64,000 bases of DNA from Misgurnus anguillicaudatus (GCF_027580225.2 NC_073354.2:5246001-5310000); one strand, 5' to 3'. Counted from the stretch's first letter, positions 31,883-44,532 are shown. Numbers and translations are program-made. The notes: generated from the letters alone by a model not told the origin.

Positions 31883-33950
31883 TACAGTTTTTACAGACGC
31901 TAGGACACATTTCTCAATACTTAGGTCACTTTTGCAAAACTCTTCACACAGTTCTCCTAACAAACTTTCAGCTTGGCAAAGCAGTTCATTTCACTTTCAA
32001 AATGCACTACAACTACCAAAACACTTTATTCAGGTCTCAAATCAACTCATTCTGTCAGAACACTAGCAAAGGTTGACAGCCGACAAACACACTTTGTCAC
32101 CCACAACACAATGACCCAGAGATGGGGACTCGAGTTTGAGACTTGGACTCGAGTGCGACTTAAGTCGCACACACAGTGACTTCAGACTCGACTTGAGACT
32201 CGACCCTCAAAGACTTCAGACTCGACTCGGACTCGAGCCGCGCGACTCGTGAACAATGTTTATTTTTAGGAAACGTCTGATGAGCTCGCTGTCATAGCTC
32301 CCTCCGTTACGCGGCCACAAACATACATGTCGACTGTACCTGCAGGCAGCCGCTGCTGTGGCATTCATCTGAAGCTTTGGGTAGTGCTGTGACGGATCCG
32401 CGGTTCGGCTCGCATGCGATTTGCGGATTAATATGCAATTAAAATAGGGTAAGTTTATCATTAACGTGTTTCTAAGGCTTGCAATTGTTTAAATGGTTAA
32501 ACAATTTAACCGCAAAAAGGCGCTCAAGTGAGCAGATTTCTGTACGCACATGCGGTTAAGTGTATCCGGTTAAGCTCCAGTCAGGTCCAGAGTTGCGCTA
32601 CTTTGTGTCATACTGTAGTCCATTAACATACATTTGCTGAATAGAGCAATGAAAAACAACGTAACGTTTTTATGTGAAGCGACTGCTGCATCTTCTTCCT
32701 GAATTCGCCCTCTGCCTGTGTTTGAACATGTGTTTAGTGCCCTCAGTAGTGAACATACAGAGAGAAGTGTTTCAAAAGTTAAGCCAACATAAAATCTTTC
32801 TTTTCTTGACAAGGCACATACAAACAAAATGATCTCACAGTATTCTTTTTCTAATAATTTTTTTTTTGTTTATGTCTTAAGAAACCAGTCAGAAACCAGT
32901 CTGGGCTTATTTGTTCTTAATAAAGAGACAGTAACCTCAATTAACCTACTTAAGTCTGTGTCATTTATGTTAATCAAACAACCCAAGACAAACAGAAAAC
33001 ACTTCTATTGCTCAAAAATAATAATAATAATATTTAATTTGTACAATAAAGACAGTGTTATTATCCATTTAATTTAATTTCTGTACCTAATGCTAATTTT
33101 AGACCTTACTTAATGTGCAACTTTTTTTTATAAATGTTTATAATTTCTTTATTTGTTATTAGAGTTTTATTTGTTACAACGAGACTTGAGACTTGACTTG
33201 GACTCGAGCCCAGAGACTTCAGACTTGACTTGGACTCAAGCTTAAAGACTTCAGACTTGACTTGGACTCGAGGTCAAAGACTTCAAACTTGACTTGGACT
33301 CGAGCTCAGAGACTTGTGAACATCTCTGCAATGACCTAAAAAACATTAAGAACATATAGCATTATACAATGTTTTCTCTGTTATAATTCACTGCAATATA
33401 TGTTACTAGAATGAATCAGACATGATGCAGAATTCGTCAATATTTTATGTAGTTTATTTGAATTTTTTGGCACTGAGTAATTCCAAAATACAAGAACTTG
33501 TATACACACCATCCACTGATACAGATACAATAGTAATGCTAATCTACTTGGTCTTCTCCATTTGGCCAATTGTTTTTATAGCATTTAATTTTAAGAATTA
33601 AAAATATGTTTCATTAAAATATTACTGTAGAAATGTAGCAAATTGCTGTCTTATTCAGTTTTGTATAATGTTATTGTTTTTAACATAAGTTTAACAGTTT
33701 TGAAAACAGTATGTAAGCATGTGCATATTGGCTTGTATGTATAAAGAGTTTTGGCTGTTGTTGTGTCTGAGTGAGAAAAGAATTCATGAAATTTGAGAGA
33801 TGTAGTCATTGAATGCATTTTGTGCCAAAGCAATGATAATTGATCTTCAGTTTAGCCCACACAGACTTCTGTTGTGTTCACTGTATGAAGAATTTGCAGA
33901 AGTGACCTGGGTATTGAGAAATGTGTCCTAGCGTCTGTAAAAAAAACTGT
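31883..33950. mobile_element. TIR element with ~70-bp arms, split by a hAT
   Basis: The left arm ACAGTTTTTACAGACGCTAG pairs with the right arm CTAGCGTCTGTAAAAAAAAC, and the match continues about 70 bp inward through CACATTTCTCAATAC / GTATTGAGAAATGTG. Without the hAT at 32117-33328 and its extra duplication the element is about 850 bp. It is non-coding. A direct partial copy precedes it. Confidence 0.85.
32117..33328. mobile_element. hAT element with perfect CAATGACC duplication
   Basis: Its ends CAGAGATGGGG and ...CATCTCTG are inverted, and CAATGACC is present at 32109-32116 and 33329-33336. Both ends consist of tandem-like ACTTGGACTCGAG / AGACTTCAGACTCGACTTGG units, an unusually repetitive subterminal region. 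The middle (about 32280-33170) is AT-rich and non-coding. No transposase. The start of the window carries the end of a relative. Confidence 0.93.
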
Positions 33951-34390
33951 AAATTGCATAAATTGACATTGCAAAATTTAAAATACGACCAATAAAAACG
34001 TGTCAATTTTGCAAAAACTCCCATATTGTCAGGATCCTGCCAGAGTCTTGTTTAGTATTAATATCTAGTTCAGTATGGCAGGGTTCTGCCAGTACAATGT
34101 TTTGTGTGGGAAAGCGTGGTCTCAGTATTGTGTTATTAGACCAAGCTTTTCCCGTGTCTCATCACTTTTACCCCGCTCCCTTGTATCTTCTTGTCTTTAT
34201 TGATTAATCATTGTCACCTGTACCCCTCATTAGTTCTCCCTATTTAAAGTCCTTGTGCTCTTTGTTCTGTCTACGTTCGTTTTGATTTGTTCCTGTCGTT
34301 ATCCTGTCAATATTTATCCAGTTAAGTCAAGTTCATTGTTGATATGTTAGTCTAGTCCAGTTTACTGTTTTTGTGATATTTAGTCTAATC

Positions 34391-34585
34391 AGGGGCCTGT
34401 ACCATGAAAATGGTTAAACAAACGTAGGGTTACAAGATTACTTTCAAGTTGACAAAACCAAGCCAATGTGACCAGACCTTGTAGGTACAAACTATTTTCA
34501 TGGTACCCAAAACCCAGGATTTGCACAAACTAATCCAAAACTTACCTGGCTAACCAACTAAACCGGCATCATGGTATAGGCCCCT
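34391..34585. mobile_element. 195-bp palindromic MITE
   Basis: AGGGGCCTGTACCATGA at the left and TCATGGTATAGGCCCCT at the right are inverted repeats with one or two mismatches. Inside, CCATGAAAATGGTTA and ATTTTCATGGTAC add a second mirrored pair. The target duplication is not clear. Confidence 0.75.
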
Positions 34586-36369
34586 AGTCTTGTCAGTGTT
34601 TAATATATTCTGTTCGATGTGGGTTTTGTTTTCTTGTTTTGTTGTAAAGTCATTTGTGTTGTCCACATCGTCTGCGCTTGGGTTCGTTCCTTGTAATTCC
34701 TCACACGTATACTGTATTGCAAAAAAGTTTTTGCGCTTTTATGAGTTGGTTTTTCAGACAATTTGCATTTTTAAGTCACCTGATGATAGTAAGTCACATA
34801 ATTATTATTTGAAGATGACGGGGGGAAAAACTAAAACAACCAAGGGGGCTTTCCTTTGCATTAATGTTTGAATAATACTTTTATGTCTCCTTTAGTTAAA
34901 AATAATGCGTAGTGCGCTGGATGTGATATTAATAAACCTACCAACATCAGTCGACATAATGCTTAGAATGACTTATCGACAAAGGAAAAACTATGTTTCA
35001 CTCGCATATCATCGATTCATGGAAACGCCATAATTTAGCAATAGACTTTTGTCGACATAATGCAAAAGTTTTGCACAAATCTGCAATGGAAACAGCTAGT
35101 TTATGAGCCTGGATTTCACGGACAGTGTCACATTTATTTAATCATTAAACCAAATAGTGTGTTTGTGACATTTGTCTTAATCTTACAACCGAAAGTAAAC
35201 GGGTTTTCATCTTGGAAGGTCTACATTTGTTAAAAATTAGCAAATAAAACATTTAATGTTCCTTAACTTACAGGAAGCTGGTTGTTATCACAGAAATAAG
35301 CCCCTACAGTGTGATCAGGTCCTGAAGCACAGCGCATATATAATGCCTATACATTATTCTATATGTAAGACCAAATTGTGACTATTAAAGTGTGTCAGTT
35401 GCATGCATTCACACCAGCATACAGATTCACATACAACTTTACACATTTTGGGACATCAAGTGCACAACATATATCTTTATTTTATATTTAAACACACCTG
35501 CTGGTCATGGCCCCATGAGTACAGCATATTCCACCTAGCCTGTTTTTGTGCCCCTGGCAGCATTGCACCATTAAAGAAGATCAATGTCCATTAATGACAT
35601 ACACGTTTGACTTTACCCTTTTCATTTTTAAATTTAATTTCTTTACCCTTCCACCACAAACACCTCTCAATATGCAAATTACCTGTCAAAGGAAGACCAA
35701 GCCAAGAAAGGCGAGCCAATAAAAAATAAAGAAGTGCTGTAAACTGCATGTGTTCACTTTCCTGGCTCAACCTTTCAAGGAATAGTTCAACAAAAAAAAA
35801 TGTGTTATCAATTATTTATCCTCTGGTTGTGAAACACTTCTGTGAAACACAGCAGATGCTGCCATAGCTCCCAATTCTCTGTTGTATTTCCACATTCAAA
35901 CCTGTGACACGATCGGTGACATGACGAAACCAAAGGTGTTCACCATCATGAATGAGGCAATGAATGAGGTTTGAGAGCTTTAGTGGAAGGCAAGATCAGT
36001 AAGAAATGACATAAATGACTTCAAATATACCAAATGAACTGACTACTTTAATGGTGTTTTTGTCACCAAACACTTCATTGAATAAATTAACATTCATAGC
36101 ATGCCCTTAAAAATTGAGATATTTAGCTACTATTGTGACTTAGGATAAACAGATGCAAACAGCTGGCAGATGTGTTTAGGTGATAATTCATAATGATGTG
36201 CAAAAAAAAAACTGGAGGAAGCAGTTCCTATTGGTTGCTGTTTTTTTATTTAAAAAACGAATTATTTTATTTTTTTTTTATTTTAAAAAATCATATTAAA
36301 TTAAATCATAACAAAATCTCAATGAAGTGAGCCCAAACTTTTGGAAAATGCGGGAAAATACTTTGTGCG
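34586..36369. other. Intron 7 stretch without recognised feature
   Basis: About 1.8 kb of AT-rich sequence. A GGAATAGTTCAACAAAAAA end near 35778 resembles a common repeat terminus. No gene or RNA is recognised. Confidence 0.45.
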
Positions 36370-36590
36370 TTAAGATTATAACACATTATTTGTAATTTTA
36401 ACACATTATGTGTCATTTTGTGTTGATTTTGTGTTAAAATATAGCACAAGTTGTGTTAAAAGTAACACAAAATGTGTTGTTTCAATGATAACACAGAGAT
36501 GGGTAAATTCTGGGACAACGCATTTAGTGTGTTGTCCCAGAATCAACAAAATGTGTTGTTTTTAACACATTCGTTCTAAGAGTGTTGCAG
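36370..36590. repeat. AACACA-rich repeat upstream of exon 8
   Basis: TTAACACATTATGTGT, TTGTGTTAAAA, GTAACACAAAATGTGTT and GGGACAACGCATTTAGTG / GTGTTGTCCCAGAAT words recur in both orientations. It looks like a MITE made of short TGTGTTA/TAACACA units. It ends about 55 bp before the exon 8 acceptor, leaving the splice signals outside. Confidence 0.65.
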
Positions 36591-36645
36591 GTTACATTGA
36601 GATTATATCAATGACTGATGTGATGTCACTTCTTTCTCCCTTCAG

Positions 36646-36735
36646 ACAATGAGTGGCCGATTTTATCCTCATCTTGCTATCAAAACTGATGCGGTTCTCA
36701 GCCTGGACGAGGACTCGGTTCTGTCCACCAATGAG
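36646..36735 (+). CDS. ext1: ext1 exon 8 (GT64 DXD motif)
   Basis: A 90-bp exon, same length as human exon 8, in phase 0 at both ends, preceded by TTTCTCCCTTCAG and followed by GTGAGA. It encodes TMSGRFYPHLAIKTDAVLSL then DEDSVLSTNE. By exon alignment the DED triplet corresponds to human D565-E566-D567, the DXD motif that coordinates the divalent metal and UDP-sugar in GT64 enzymes. It is intact here. In current structural models of the EXT1-EXT2 complex, EXT1 mainly contributes the GlcA activity and EXT2 the GlcNAc activity, so an intact motif does not by itself prove GlcNAc transfer. Confidence 0.95.
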
Positions 36736-37506
36736 GTGAGAGTTTACACATTTAATTAAACTATTGAATTCAGTAATTACTGTTAAATGAGAGAATTTGA
36801 GGTCATTTTGTGTTGTGGCCATGCATTGAGAATTGTAACACTTTTATTAATGCATTACATTTGGATTAAATATATTACATTTATAATGAAATGCAACAAT
36901 AATTGCAAACTACTGTATATATTCATATTCATGCCTTCTTTGTATTGTATGTGAATTCCAAAATGTGTGCGAGGTCACATTTGCTGTTTACTGCCTTCAT
37001 GAAATCTTGGAATAAACTACATGACTTTAAAATCATATAGATGTATTTTAAACCCACCATTCTATTTCCTTAGATTTTGAAACAAAGCCGTTGTCTCCAT
37101 AATATTTCATATGCTTTCGAAAGAAAAATCTGGTGAGGTGTTTAATTAAAACTCTTGAAAAATATATACGAGTGAATAAATATATAAGTGAAATGTTCAG
37201 AAATGCAAAATTCTCTCCCCGAGTGTCTCTCTCTCCCTAACACACAATCTCTCACTTTATACTCATTGTAATGTCTTTTTCAGCTTATTATATAGCTCTC
37301 TTTAATTCTTTGGTATTTTCAATGCTGCATGTATTGTCCATTGCTGTCATATTTTGTGTTTGTACTGCACTTTGTTAATGTCAATTCTCTGTCTTCATTT
37401 TCCCAGAGAGAAGAGATGATATTTGCACAGTGCAGCATCAGCAGCATGCTGGCTTCATTTTTAATTGCTCTCGGCTGTATAATTTAATCAGACAATAATA
37501 TGTGTT

Positions 37507-37580
<74 letters not shown>

Positions 37581-37977
37581 CATAGTAAAGATGTCGCTAC
37601 TCTTACTCCAAAAGTGTACTGAAGGATTTTAACATTTTAAAAATGAAAGGGTCTAGCAGTGTAAAACAAAATCTAATCATGAAAAGCATTTAACAGGTAG
37701 TCAAAATAATTAATGAAGTCATGGTGAAAAAGTTGGAATCCATTTTGATTGTAACCTTTATACAACATAAAGGAAAAAATGGTTTTAAGTGAAATCATTC
37801 CTTGAGACATAATGCTTTTATTTAGAGATGCACATTTTCACATTCTACACACAGTAAAGCCAGATTTATTCGTCTGTGTCTGATCTAAGCTGTTTCCATG
37901 TCCATTTTCATTTACCGTATACTTCAGCATCTTTGTCCGCGTCAACATACAGACCGGTAATAGACAGGGTCCACAGG
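36736..37977. other. Start of intron 8, little recognised
   Basis: Holds the GA microsatellite at 37509-37578 and otherwise unclassified AT-rich sequence. Confidence 0.45.
37509..37578. repeat. (GA)n microsatellite
   Basis: About 35 uninterrupted AG units. Confidence 0.97.
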
Positions 37978-39255
37978 TACAGTGGTGTGAAAAATATTTA
38001 TATTTTTTTTTGCATGTTTGTCACACTTTAATGTTTCAGATCATCAAACAAATGTAAATGTTACATTTAAAAGTAAACAAAACATGCAGTTTTTAAATGA
38101 AGGTTTTTATTATAAAGGGAAACCACAGACTGTAAAAAAAAGATGGACGTTGCGACGTCGCTTCCTTCGATTGTAATGAATTGGAGCCAAAAATGTCCGA
38201 CCATGGGTGATGCCATGTTACGTAAAAACGTCAGTTTGGAGCCATGGCATGCGCAAAAGGAATCATCCATGAAACCAGAGGCGGAGCTGCGGTATCAAAC
38301 TTCCGCCTAAATGCTCCCATGCCCAATTCAATCAAGCCAATCATAACGACACGCCCCGTTTTTATAGCATCAAATTACCAGCTTATGTCAACGTGATAAC
38401 AACTACCTTAAAGGACCAAAACCATCTTTCTGAAAATTTTAATGGATGTGTAATTTTGATTTATTTAGAGCCAAGTCTTATCATTTGCATGGAGAAGGAG
38501 GGGGTTATGACTTGTACTGCAGCCAACCACCAGGGGGGCGATCAAAGAGCCAGCAGCTTCACTTTTCAAGATGTATGTGGCACACCCAATCCAAACACAC
38601 ATAGCCCTGTGTGAAAAAGTGCTTGCCTTACCCCTTTTTGAACAGACGAGACAAAATGTGAACTTTTTGGAAGGTGTGTGTCCTATTACGTCTGGGAAAA
38701 AGAGCATCATACCAACAATAAAATATGGTGGTGGTAATGTGATGGTCTGGGGCTGTTTTGCTGCTTCAGGACCTGGAAGGCTTGCTGTGATAACTTGGGT
38801 TTTAGCAGCAGGACAATGATCCAAAACACACCAGCAAGTTCACCTCTGAATGGCTGAAGAAAAACTAAATGAAGACTTTGGGGTGGTCTAGTCGAAGTCC
38901 TGACCTCAATCCTATTAAGATGCTGTGGCATGAATATAAAGGCGGTTCATGCTTGAAAACCCTTCAGTGTGTATGATTTATAAAGATGAGTGGGCCAAAA
39001 TTCCACAGCGTTTTAACAGACTCATTGCAAGTTATCACAAACGCTTGATTGCAATTGTTGCAACCCAAACAGTTATTAGATTTAGGCCGCAAAGCACATT
39101 TCCACACAGGGCCATGCAGTTTTGGATTTGTTTTCCCTTTATAATAAAAACATTAATGATTAATATTTCAATTTGTTTGATGATCTAAAACATTAAAGTA
39201 TGACAAACATGCAAAAAAGTCAGGAAGGGCGCCAACACTTTTTCACACCACTGTA
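37978..39255 (+). mobile_element. Decayed Tc1-like transposon with TA duplication
   Basis: TA plus CAGTGGTGTGAAAAA at the left faces TTTTTCACACCACTG plus TA at the right. Plus-strand remnants of a Tc1/mariner transposase are readable between 38590 and 39060: '[19 protein letters not shown]', then in another frame the bases for the QQDNDPKH box (near 38807), and 'SPDLNPIKMLW'-like text near 38895. Several frameshifts and stops break it, and the normal E after NPI reads K. A separate repeat occupies about 38123-38587. Two more pieces of this family lie at 60741-61680 and 63233-63335. Confidence 0.85.
38123..38587. repeat. Dispersed repeat nested in the Tc1-like copy
   Basis: The Tc1-like text breaks after TATAAAGGGAAA and resumes at AATCCAAACACACATAGCCC. 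The intervening piece carries GACTGTAAAAAAAAGATGGA, a motif whose complement (ATATTTTTTACAGTC) also occurs near 13096, and GTGATGCCATG. It is non-coding; ends are approximate. Confidence 0.5.
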
Positions 39256-39694
39256 TATTACTCTTGTAATCTGCAAGGCAAATCCAAAGAAGCAGCATCT
39301 TGTTGTGTATGTTATTGGAGAAGCATCAGCAGTGATGGTGGCAAATAGACAGCGGCTTTTGTTACAGCCCGAGTTGTAAAATATCGCTTCTCAACTTGGT
39401 CCACTTTTACTGTCGCAAGCTGAAAAGCATATAAGGAAATGCGATGCTATTTATCGCAGATAAAGAATTGCTGCTTTGTTTCATTTTTGGGGTGGTGCGT
39501 GTCAGGCTACGGTGTAGGGCAAGCGTTTATAGGCTACACCGTACACTTGATGCAGAAATATAAATTGGGTTTAAGTCACCAAAAGCTATTAATCAATGTA
39601 ATGATTAATGCTTTGGGGAGTTTGCTGATGGACTGTGCTTCTTTAGGTGAATTTAACTTATTAACTTAGTTATTCAGAAGTTTCAACTTCAACT

Positions 39695-39833
39695 TACATT
39701 GCATTCAATCTATGCATTCAGCTTACATTGTATTTAATCTTTGCATTCAACATTTTATCAGTATGTGTGTTCCCTGGGAATCAAACCCAAACTCTGTGCT
39801 GTTATGCAATGCTACCAACTGAGCAACAGGAAC
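39695..39833 (-). repeat. tRNA-derived SINE, minus strand
   Basis: The complement reads GTTCCTGTTGCTCAGTTGGT (A-box) and, 35-45 bp on, GGGTTTGATTCCCAGGGAAC (B-box), followed by ACACACATACTGATAAAATG and an AT-rich tail. The pol III boxes mark a tRNA-headed SINE. It does not fold as a normal tRNA gene because the anticodon arm is degenerate. Confidence 0.75.
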
Positions 39834-40139
39834 ACTTAACATTTCAAAGGCTTAAATTAGATTCCAGATTTCAGCAAATTGACCAAATCTGGAGCAATTA
39901 TTATTTATAAGGATTATAAATGTGTAGTTAACAAGTACCGTTCCTCGAGCTGTGATATGCAAATCTGGGTGGCCACAGTGCCAACTCACAAAACATGGCC
40001 GCACCATCTGGCCAAGATGTTTCAGGCAACGTGCAGAATTCCGTGATTTATTTATTATCAGAACAGGCAGGGTGCTGTCATGATTACAGTATCTATGTTG
40101 AAGTTTGATTCATGCAGATGATACACTGCCTAAATCTGA

Positions 40140-40285
40140 GTTCATGTGGCTCAATAGGTACAGTACAGCATTGCATTGCACTAAAGGTTGTAGGTTAAAA
40201 TCCCAGGAAACACACACAAATGTATTTTCCTGAAATGCACTGTGAGTTGCTTTGGATAAATGCATATATGTACAGTAAATGTACA
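40140..40285 (+). repeat. tRNA-derived SINE, plus strand, diverged
   Basis: GTGGCTCAATAGGTACAG, then GTTGTAGGTTAAAATCCCAG and GGAAACACACACAAATGT parallel the SINE at 39695-39833. The tail continues CACTGTGAGTTGCTTTGGAT, a sequence shared by many fish tRNA-SINEs. The B-box has lost its TTCGA core. Confidence 0.65.
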
Positions 40286-40822
40286 CTGGGATGTAAAGAT
40301 TTGTTGGCAATTCTTAGTTTTACAAAAGGAAAAATCATGGTCTTTTTTTACTGACAAGATGACCAGTAACACAGTGAGCTGTGCTGTATGTCAAAACAAA
40401 TAGAGACAGAGCGCAATGTGTCTGTAACGTGGGCTGCTTATACAAAGCAATAGAGAGATGAATCCATGTGCAAAGAGGTTTTATTAGTGAAAATCAGGCA
40501 AACAAATCCAATAGAGGGCAATCCAAATAGTGTAATCCAAATATACAGGCAGAGGTCAAAACAATGAACAGATAAACAGAACCAGGATACAGGACACAAG
40601 AAACAAGTCTATAAACGCTTAGTAATGCCGCTACACACCAACAATACTTCGCAGGGAATGATTAGATTGAACCTTTTTTATGGAGAACAGACAGGAAGTA
40701 CAACGTGAAATCAGGCATGCAGATTTCAAAATAAAAGCCAGAACAGAACAGGATATCAAAATAAAAGTTCAAAACACAAAACAAAACTGCACACGAGACA
40801 AAACCCTTACAGTGTCATAACC

Positions 40823-41322
40823 TGAAAACCACGCCCACCGGGGGAAACAATCCATTCGTCTCCATTGACTTTGTATTGCGAGAGGCCGCATCCTTGTCAT
40901 GGCTTATAACAAAAAACAGAATAATGCGTAAAAGCTGCTGTGTGACAATATTTACAGCTAACAATCCAAAAAACCCAGAAATACGTTTTTATAAGCTGTC
41001 GGCCCCCAAAAACAAGTGTTTAAAGACACAAAAGTGGAAACAGGCAACTTTTCATAGTACTACTATTAGTAGAACTGCGCCCACTAGAGGGAAACGTAGT
41101 CTGCGATCCACTTTTTTCTCCCTAAAGGCTGGGTTTTATGGCTCGACAGCTTATAAAAACTTACTTTTTTTAGATTGTTAGCTGTACATATTGTCCCACA
41201 GCAGCTTTTAGGCACTATTCTGTTCTTGCTACAAGCCAGAAATGACAAGGAGGCGGCTTCTCGCAATACAAAGTCAATGCAGATGGTTGGATTGTTTCCC
41301 CCCCTGGTGGGCGTGGTTTTCA
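40823..41322. mobile_element. 500-bp hairpin element
   Basis: TGAAAACCACGCCCACCGGG faces CCTGGTGGGCGTGGTTTTCA. Inward, GACTTTGTATTGCGAGAGGC faces GCTTCTCGCAATACAAAGTC, and TTTTTATAAGCTGTCGG faces CGACAGCTTATAAAAAC. The arms span more than 200 bp. It is non-coding, probably a non-autonomous DNA transposon. Confidence 0.85.
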
Positions 41323-41410
41323 AATTTGCATAACTGCGCTTTGTCTCTATATAACAGTGTTGCTTAAAAATATATAGGTCAAAAATTACAGTGTCCTCTT
41401 AAGTTATTTA

Positions 41411-41772
41411 TTAAAGGCGCTCTAAGCGAATCTGCAAGATGTTACTTTTTGTTGATGTTTGAACTGTTTTTAAACAAACGGACGTAGCTAACTCCTCCCC
41501 CTCCCTTCCGTGCTTTCATGAGCGCGCCCAACCCCCACCCCTAAATCCTTCTTGTCGTTTATTGGCTGGAACACGTTGTTGTGTTTCGTGGTGCAGGTTT
41601 GGCCACTGTGTTTATATTAAAGTTTGTAGAGCCGGGGCTGTCTACAGAGATCGCGTTTTTTACAGTTTTATCAGCGGACAGGCATCAAGCAGATAGTGAG
41701 GAGATGTTTGCTGTATGTAACAAAAAATGCTTTATGGTCTAAAACGCGTGAATTCGCTTAGAGCACCTTCAA
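41411..41772. mobile_element. TTAA-end MITE
   Basis: TTAAAGGCGCTCTAAGCGAA at the left and ATTCGCTTAGAGCACCTTCAA at the right are inverted repeats; the right TTAA has mutated to TTCAA. It is 362 bp, GC-richer than its surroundings, non-coding. Confidence 0.8.
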
Positions 41773-43439
41773 AATAAAATAAGTCCCATGGCCTGTAATG
41801 AATGTTTATGTCATTGGTTAAATTCAACACATTCTGACTTTTAACCTGTAACAATATTGGTGTTGGGTCATTGCCCCTTGCCGTCATTTTGTAACGCAAA
41901 GGGTATCCCTTTGTTTTTTTGTGCAGTGTACCTTATTGATTTCAATGAGAAACCTTTGATGCCAATACCAAACACAGCAAGTGTGACAATTTTACCAGCA
42001 ATTATGAAATTATAAAATGATCTCGATTAACATCTCCATTTACCGTGGAGCTGTGAACTCACACATTCAAAAACTGCTACAAGAAGAACTGTTGCATCGA
42101 CTTTCATTGTCAACTTGACAAAAAAAGCTTGCGCACATCGACCTCACATGGGTGCTTGACTAAAAATCATGCCAGAAAAGTATGAGTAGAATCAGCACAC
42201 CAAAGCTCCACAAATAGAAAAATTGATTAATAATAAAGACTGGAATGGAGTGTATGTTTGCGTGCTTGAAACATCCACTCCATAGTCTTTTAAATAATAC
42301 TTTTTTATATTTTTGGAGCTTTCGTGTGCTGACTTTACCTACAGTTTATTTTTCTGCTGTCAACAATGCTATTTTTAGTGAAATTAGCATCAAGTCAGCT
42401 TTGATTGTGAAATGCCATTGTCTGCTGTACTGTATGTCTTGTGACCGGTTGTGTCATGCTAGTTCATGTGAATTATTTAAATGACATATTACTGCGCACG
42501 TTCAGTGATTAACTCATTAAATTCCACTCTGTTTTTCATACAAGGTTATCGTATGGCTGTGGAAAACAACACCAGTTAATTGTAATACTTCAATACTATT
42601 TTTAAAAAAAGCTTTAACTGTATGTACAGTAAAGCTAAAGTTGTGTTTGAAACCTGTTATTAATGATTCAACCTGCTGATGTTTTATTAACTACAGCCGG
42701 TAGATCTTTACTTCAGCTTGGCCAAGATATCCACTTAACTTTTACAGCGTGCAAGATTACAAAACCTGTATCACAATTTCACAAAAGTTTAATGAGACTC
42801 AGTTTTAGTTCTCGTGGCTTTACACAAATCCAATAACATTCAGAGCTTCTGGATGTTTGGTAATCTAGCCCAAGTAATTGCACTTTTAGCATTTCGGAGG
42901 GTTTTAACTGAAAACTGCTGAGAATCTTAAAATACGACATATTGAACAGTAGTTTGTGGGTTTTGGGAGATGTGCAGAGTTGTGACTCCACAGAATTGAT
43001 AATTGCATTGTTTCGACTCATTAACTCACTTATTTAAATGGGAAATGTAATATAGGGGTTGAGGTTGTTATGTGCTTCAGGCTTCATTAGACTCCAAGTA
43101 CATGTATGGTACGGCGATGGCAGAGCTCACGGGTCTGATATCTGTGTTGCAGTTAATGGACTGAAGAATTGACCAGAAAAGGCGATAATTGTTATAATAC
43201 GTTGACAAAGCAATACAAATGACAGCATTAATCTGGTGATTGTGCGCGTTTATGTGGGTGAATTTATCCATGGGGTGTAGAAAACGTAAATGGTCCCCCA
43301 CATTGTATTGGATAGTGACCCCCCCAATTCTGAATTGATAACTATGCCCCTGTCTTTATCTATTAGTCTATTTGTCCATTTGTATTTATTAATACAGTAA
43401 TACTGTTTAGTACAACTACTTTATTTATACAGTCAAAAT
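41773..43439. other. Intron 8 stretch without recognised feature
   Basis: About 1.7 kb of AT-rich sequence. GGAGCTTTCGTGTGCTGA near 42316 partly mirrors CAGCACACCAAAGCTCC near 42192, suggesting a degenerate inverted element around 42180-42335. No other structure is evident. Confidence 0.4.
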
Positions 43440-43560
43440 AAAGGTACTGGGAGGGTACCCTTTTAAAAGGTCTTAATATGTACCATTTGAGGTACTAATA
43501 TGCACCCTTTTAGGTACAAATATGTACTTTTTGAAAGGGTATCGCCTCAGTGACAGCTTC
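43440..43560. repeat. GGTAC-rich dispersed repeat
   Basis: GGTACTGGGAGGGTACCC, TAATATGTACCATTTGAGGTA and TTTGAAAGGGTATCGCC share words with 59690-59740 (ATGGTACATATTAGGACC, TTGAAGGGTACTGCCCCAGT), in keeping with a common fish repeat. Confidence 0.5.
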
Positions 43561-43995
43561 TGTACTCATTATGCTGCGTCCACACATTATTAATATTTTT
43601 TTTAATTATAAAAAAAAGATGTAGTACAGTACGTACATATTTTATTTATACTATCCATATTCTTACTACACGGTAGTTACTGTTTTAACGCACGATGAGT
43701 AGGTACTTCATCTTATATAGTATCTACTGTCACAGTATGCGATTTCGGACGCAGCCTCTGTGTCTGACTGATCTGGTTGGTTAATCCGAATGAATTCGTA
43801 GAAAGTGATTCATACAAAAACATACGATTATTTTAAAAAACATTAATGAAACCCAACCCATAATCTCGCCCCTAACCCCAAGTCACATGGACGAAAGCAA
43901 ATTGTACAAAAACGTACAAAAGTGGGAGTAAAAATTTATACTTATTACTTAATACTTCATACGTACGAATTGCCATGAGATTGCGTTGGTCTAAT

Positions 43996-44531
43996 TTAAC
44001 TCTTTCCCCACCATTGACGAGTTAACTCATCAATTAAGAGAAAACATTTGCATAAAAAAACTGATTTTTGAAGAATTTTTATGTTAATCTGCAATACCGC
44101 GATTATCCACTAGATGGTTTATGACCCAATTTATGAAAAAACTGAAGCCAAAATGTTATTTACTAATTTTAAACTCTGTGTATGTTTTGATCATCATTCT
44201 GAATCTGATCTGTAACAAAATTTCTTCACAAAAATGCAATTATTTCAGGTTTTTGCTAAAAAAATATTTTTAAAGAAAAATATGCACAATTATAAGAGTT
44301 TATAAGCAGAGAAAAAATATAGATAGGATAAAATGTTTTTTCTCGTTTTGTTTGTTTGTTTGTTTATTGCTTGTTTGGAAGCAGAGGGTCTGTTCTTTCA
44401 TTTGATATATTTGTATATTTATATATTTTTAGAAAAAAAATTCCTGGAAGGCATTTTTTTAAATTTGTGAAAATCACAAAAAATGCTGGCGGGCAACTTT
44501 TAAAAAAAATGGCTGGCGGGGAATGAGTTAA
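43996..44531. mobile_element. TTAA-flanked MITE (TTAACTC...GAGTTAA)
   Basis: TTAA followed by CTCTTTCCCCACC at the left and GGCGGGGAATGAG followed by TTAA at the right. Subterminal ATTGACGAGTTAACTCATCAAT is palindromic. A partial inverted copy lies at 16273-16424. It is non-coding; the AT-rich right half contains long A and T runs. Confidence 0.8.
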
Positions 44532-44532
44532 T

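Noticed and set aside
32117..33328. CRISPR-like or satellite array in the ACTTGGACTCGAG units
   Set aside because: Units are irregular, lie in the ends of a hAT with clear duplications, and the genome is vertebrate.
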